DNA of 36,441 nt, taken from assembly GCA_030602185.1 (NCBI GenBank), contig JAUWAE010000006.1:1-36441 (forward strand), written 5' to 3'. Made by a program: the position numbers and the translations under genes. Source of the stretch: Comamonadaceae bacterium. GTDB taxonomy: Bacteria > Pseudomonadota > Gammaproteobacteria > Burkholderiales > Burkholderiaceae_C. How positions within the stretch are numbered: the stretch's first letter is position 1; each line of letters opens with the position of its first letter. This document shows, piece by piece, positions 35,815 through 36,441 of the stretch. The notes beneath the pieces were generated by a model. It saw only the letters and a program-made list of their open reading frames with translations, was not told where the DNA came from and did no database searches.

Positions 35815-35837
35815 GAGCTCTAAATTAAGGAGAGCTC
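35815..35837 (+). promoter_or_regulatory. Inverted repeat over the start of transcription and ribosome site
   Basis: GAGCTCT (35815-35821) and AGAGCTC (35831-35837) are exact reverse complements around a nine-base AAATTAAGG loop. The AAGGAG ribosome site runs from the loop into the right arm, ending a few bases before ATG 35841. It could be an operator for a dimeric repressor at the promoter, or an mRNA fold that masks the ribosome site; the sequence alone does not decide. Confidence 0.4.
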
Positions 35838-35840
35838 CTC

Positions 35841-36212
35841 ATGTCCGGCAAGTCCTTCGTGCAGATCACCAACGACGTTTCCAAAGCCCTTGAGGCCTTG
35901 CGTGCCGAGGCGCCCGAAACCATGCAGGGTTTCGGCGCCATGGCCAAGGGAGCGCTCAAGGAAGGTGCGGTCTCGGCCCTGCACAAGGAGCTGATCGCGC
36001 TCGCCATCGGCGTGGCCTCCCGTTGCGACGCCTGCATCGGCTTCCACGTCAAGGCGCTGATCCGCCTCGGGGTGACCCGCGAGCAACTGATGGAAACCCT
36101 GGCCGTGTGCGCCTACATGGGCGGCGGCCCCACCCTGATGTACGCGGCCGAAGCAGTGCGCGCCTACGAAGAACTGCTGCCGCGTACCGCCAAGGCCAGC
36201 GCGACCGCCTGA
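35841..36212 (+). CDS. AhpD-like carboxymuconolactone decarboxylase family protein
   Basis: The product has 123 residues from ATG 35841. The CxxC pair is Cys62 and Cys65 in SRCDACIGFHV with His69, the AhpD-type redox site, set in an all-helical fold (KELIALAIGVA before it, LGVTREQLMETLAVCAYMGGGP after it). Proteins of this family are peroxidase-linked disulfide reductases or small decarboxylases; with the intact CxxC-xxx-H motif, a redox role is more likely. The gene stands alone between mltF and tRNA-Ser, with its own promoter and an inverted repeat at its start. Confidence 0.9.
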   Translation: MSGKSFVQITNDVSKALEALRAEAPETMQGFGAMAKGALKEGAVSALHKELIALAIGVASRCDACIGFHVKALIRLGVTREQLMETLAVCAYMGGGPTLMYAAEAVRAYEELLPRTAKASATA

Positions 36213-36237
36213 GGCAGATGAAGGTGTTGCGGGGCTG

Positions 36238-36266
36238 GTGCAATTCGCCGAGCTTGTGCGTATAAT
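36238..36266 (+). promoter_or_regulatory. Promoter of tRNA-Ser
   Basis: A perfect TATAAT lies at 36261-36266, with GTGCAA (36238-36243) 17 bases upstream as a weak -35. The bases after the -10 box are GC-rich (GCGCCC), the discriminator typical of stable RNA promoters under stringent control. The box lies 36 bases before the tRNA. Confidence 0.65.
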
Positions 36267-36272
36267 GCGCCC

Positions 36273-36297
36273 TCCCGCAAATGCAGCATGTGCGGGA
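36273..36297 (+). ncRNA. Hairpin in the 5' leader of the tRNA-Ser precursor
   Basis: TCCCGCA (36273-36279) pairs with TGCGGGA (36291-36297) around an 11-base loop, five bases upstream of the mature tRNA end. It lies downstream of the predicted transcription start, so it should be part of the precursor removed by RNase P. It is a short element inferred from complementarity only. Confidence 0.4.
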
Positions 36298-36301
36298 AAG
36301 C

Positions 36302-36394
36302 GGAGAGGTACCGAAGCGGTCATAACGGCGCCGACTCGAAATCGGATGGTCAGGGAAACCTGGCACGGGGGTTCGAATCCCCCCCTCTCCGCCA
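36302..36394 (+). tRNA. serU: tRNA-Ser (anticodon CGA)
   Basis: The acceptor stem GGAGAGG (36302-36308) pairs with CCTCTCC (36384-36390), followed by discriminator G and an encoded CCA (36392-36394). The anticodon CGA is at 36337-36339 in a CTCGAAA loop and reads UCG. A long variable arm and the GGTTCGAATCC T-arm confirm a class II serine tRNA of 93 bases. It lies downstream of the AhpD-like gene, with its own promoter. The remaining 47 bases to the window edge hold a TTGACG that may belong to a following gene, and no clear terminator. Confidence 0.97.
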
Positions 36395-36441
36395 GCAGTA
36401 AAAAAAGCTTTGAAAAAGGCTTGACGAAGCGAAATTGGCTG

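Overview
The window is GC-rich, densely packed betaproteobacterial chromosome. From the left edge to about 29.8 kb, gene content and protein wording look like Comamonadaceae of the Hydrogenophaga/Acidovorax kind: the ribF-ileS-lspA cluster, a TTG-started HNH protein, a tandem acyl-CoA dehydrogenase pair, rpmBG beside trxB, and an FtsK with a characteristic N-terminus. From about 30.2 kb onward the FtsK C-terminus, the 87-residue protein, the MltF-like protein and the AhpD-like protein read more like Rhodocyclaceae (Thauera/Azoarcus). These lineage impressions come from memory, not from a search. The gene order trxB-ftsK-lolA-rarA-serS is common to both groups, so an assembly chimera or a recombination joint inside ftsK is possible.

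Layout. 1-347: end of a short-chain dehydrogenase. 364-5722: a tightly coupled cassette on the plus strand. It has a hairpin leader with a 29-codon ORF, a 4-TM protein with a possible SLOG-like N-terminus, an unrecognised exported protein, an M48-type zinc metalloprotease lipoprotein, and a CHASE2-type sensor without any cytoplasmic output domain. The junctions overlap by 4 bases (GTGA), 17 bases and 4 bases (ATGA). This is the best candidate for an undescribed system. 5726-13529: EamA exporter, quinone oxidoreductase, a small periplasmic protein, lspA, ileS, ribF and an HNH protein. 13643-15784: a large unrecognised membrane protein with an EF-hand loop. 15806-18114: two acyl-CoA dehydrogenases forming a likely heteromer. 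18219-22860: yceH, purN, yqaA, prfC and an RsmB/NOP-type RNA methyltransferase.

22995-26250: a fatty acid desaturase with a transposase-like tail, then a Ktr/Trk-type potassium uptake pair. 26299-27911: rpmG, rpmB and trxB on the minus strand, with a strong promoter that overlaps the trxB stop codon. 28004-34289: ftsK, lolA, rarA, an 87-residue hypothetical and serS. 34303-36394: an MltF-like lytic transglycosylase lipoprotein, an AhpD-like protein and tRNA-Ser(CGA).

Most of the window is housekeeping: translation (ileS, serS, prfC, rpmB, rpmG, tRNA-Ser), cell envelope (lspA, lolA, mltF), chromosome handling (ftsK, rarA) and cofactor or nucleotide synthesis (ribF, purN). I see no insertion sequence, CRISPR array, prophage or integrase. 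No gene-free stretch exceeds about 300 bases; the longest is 32732-32996, upstream of serS.
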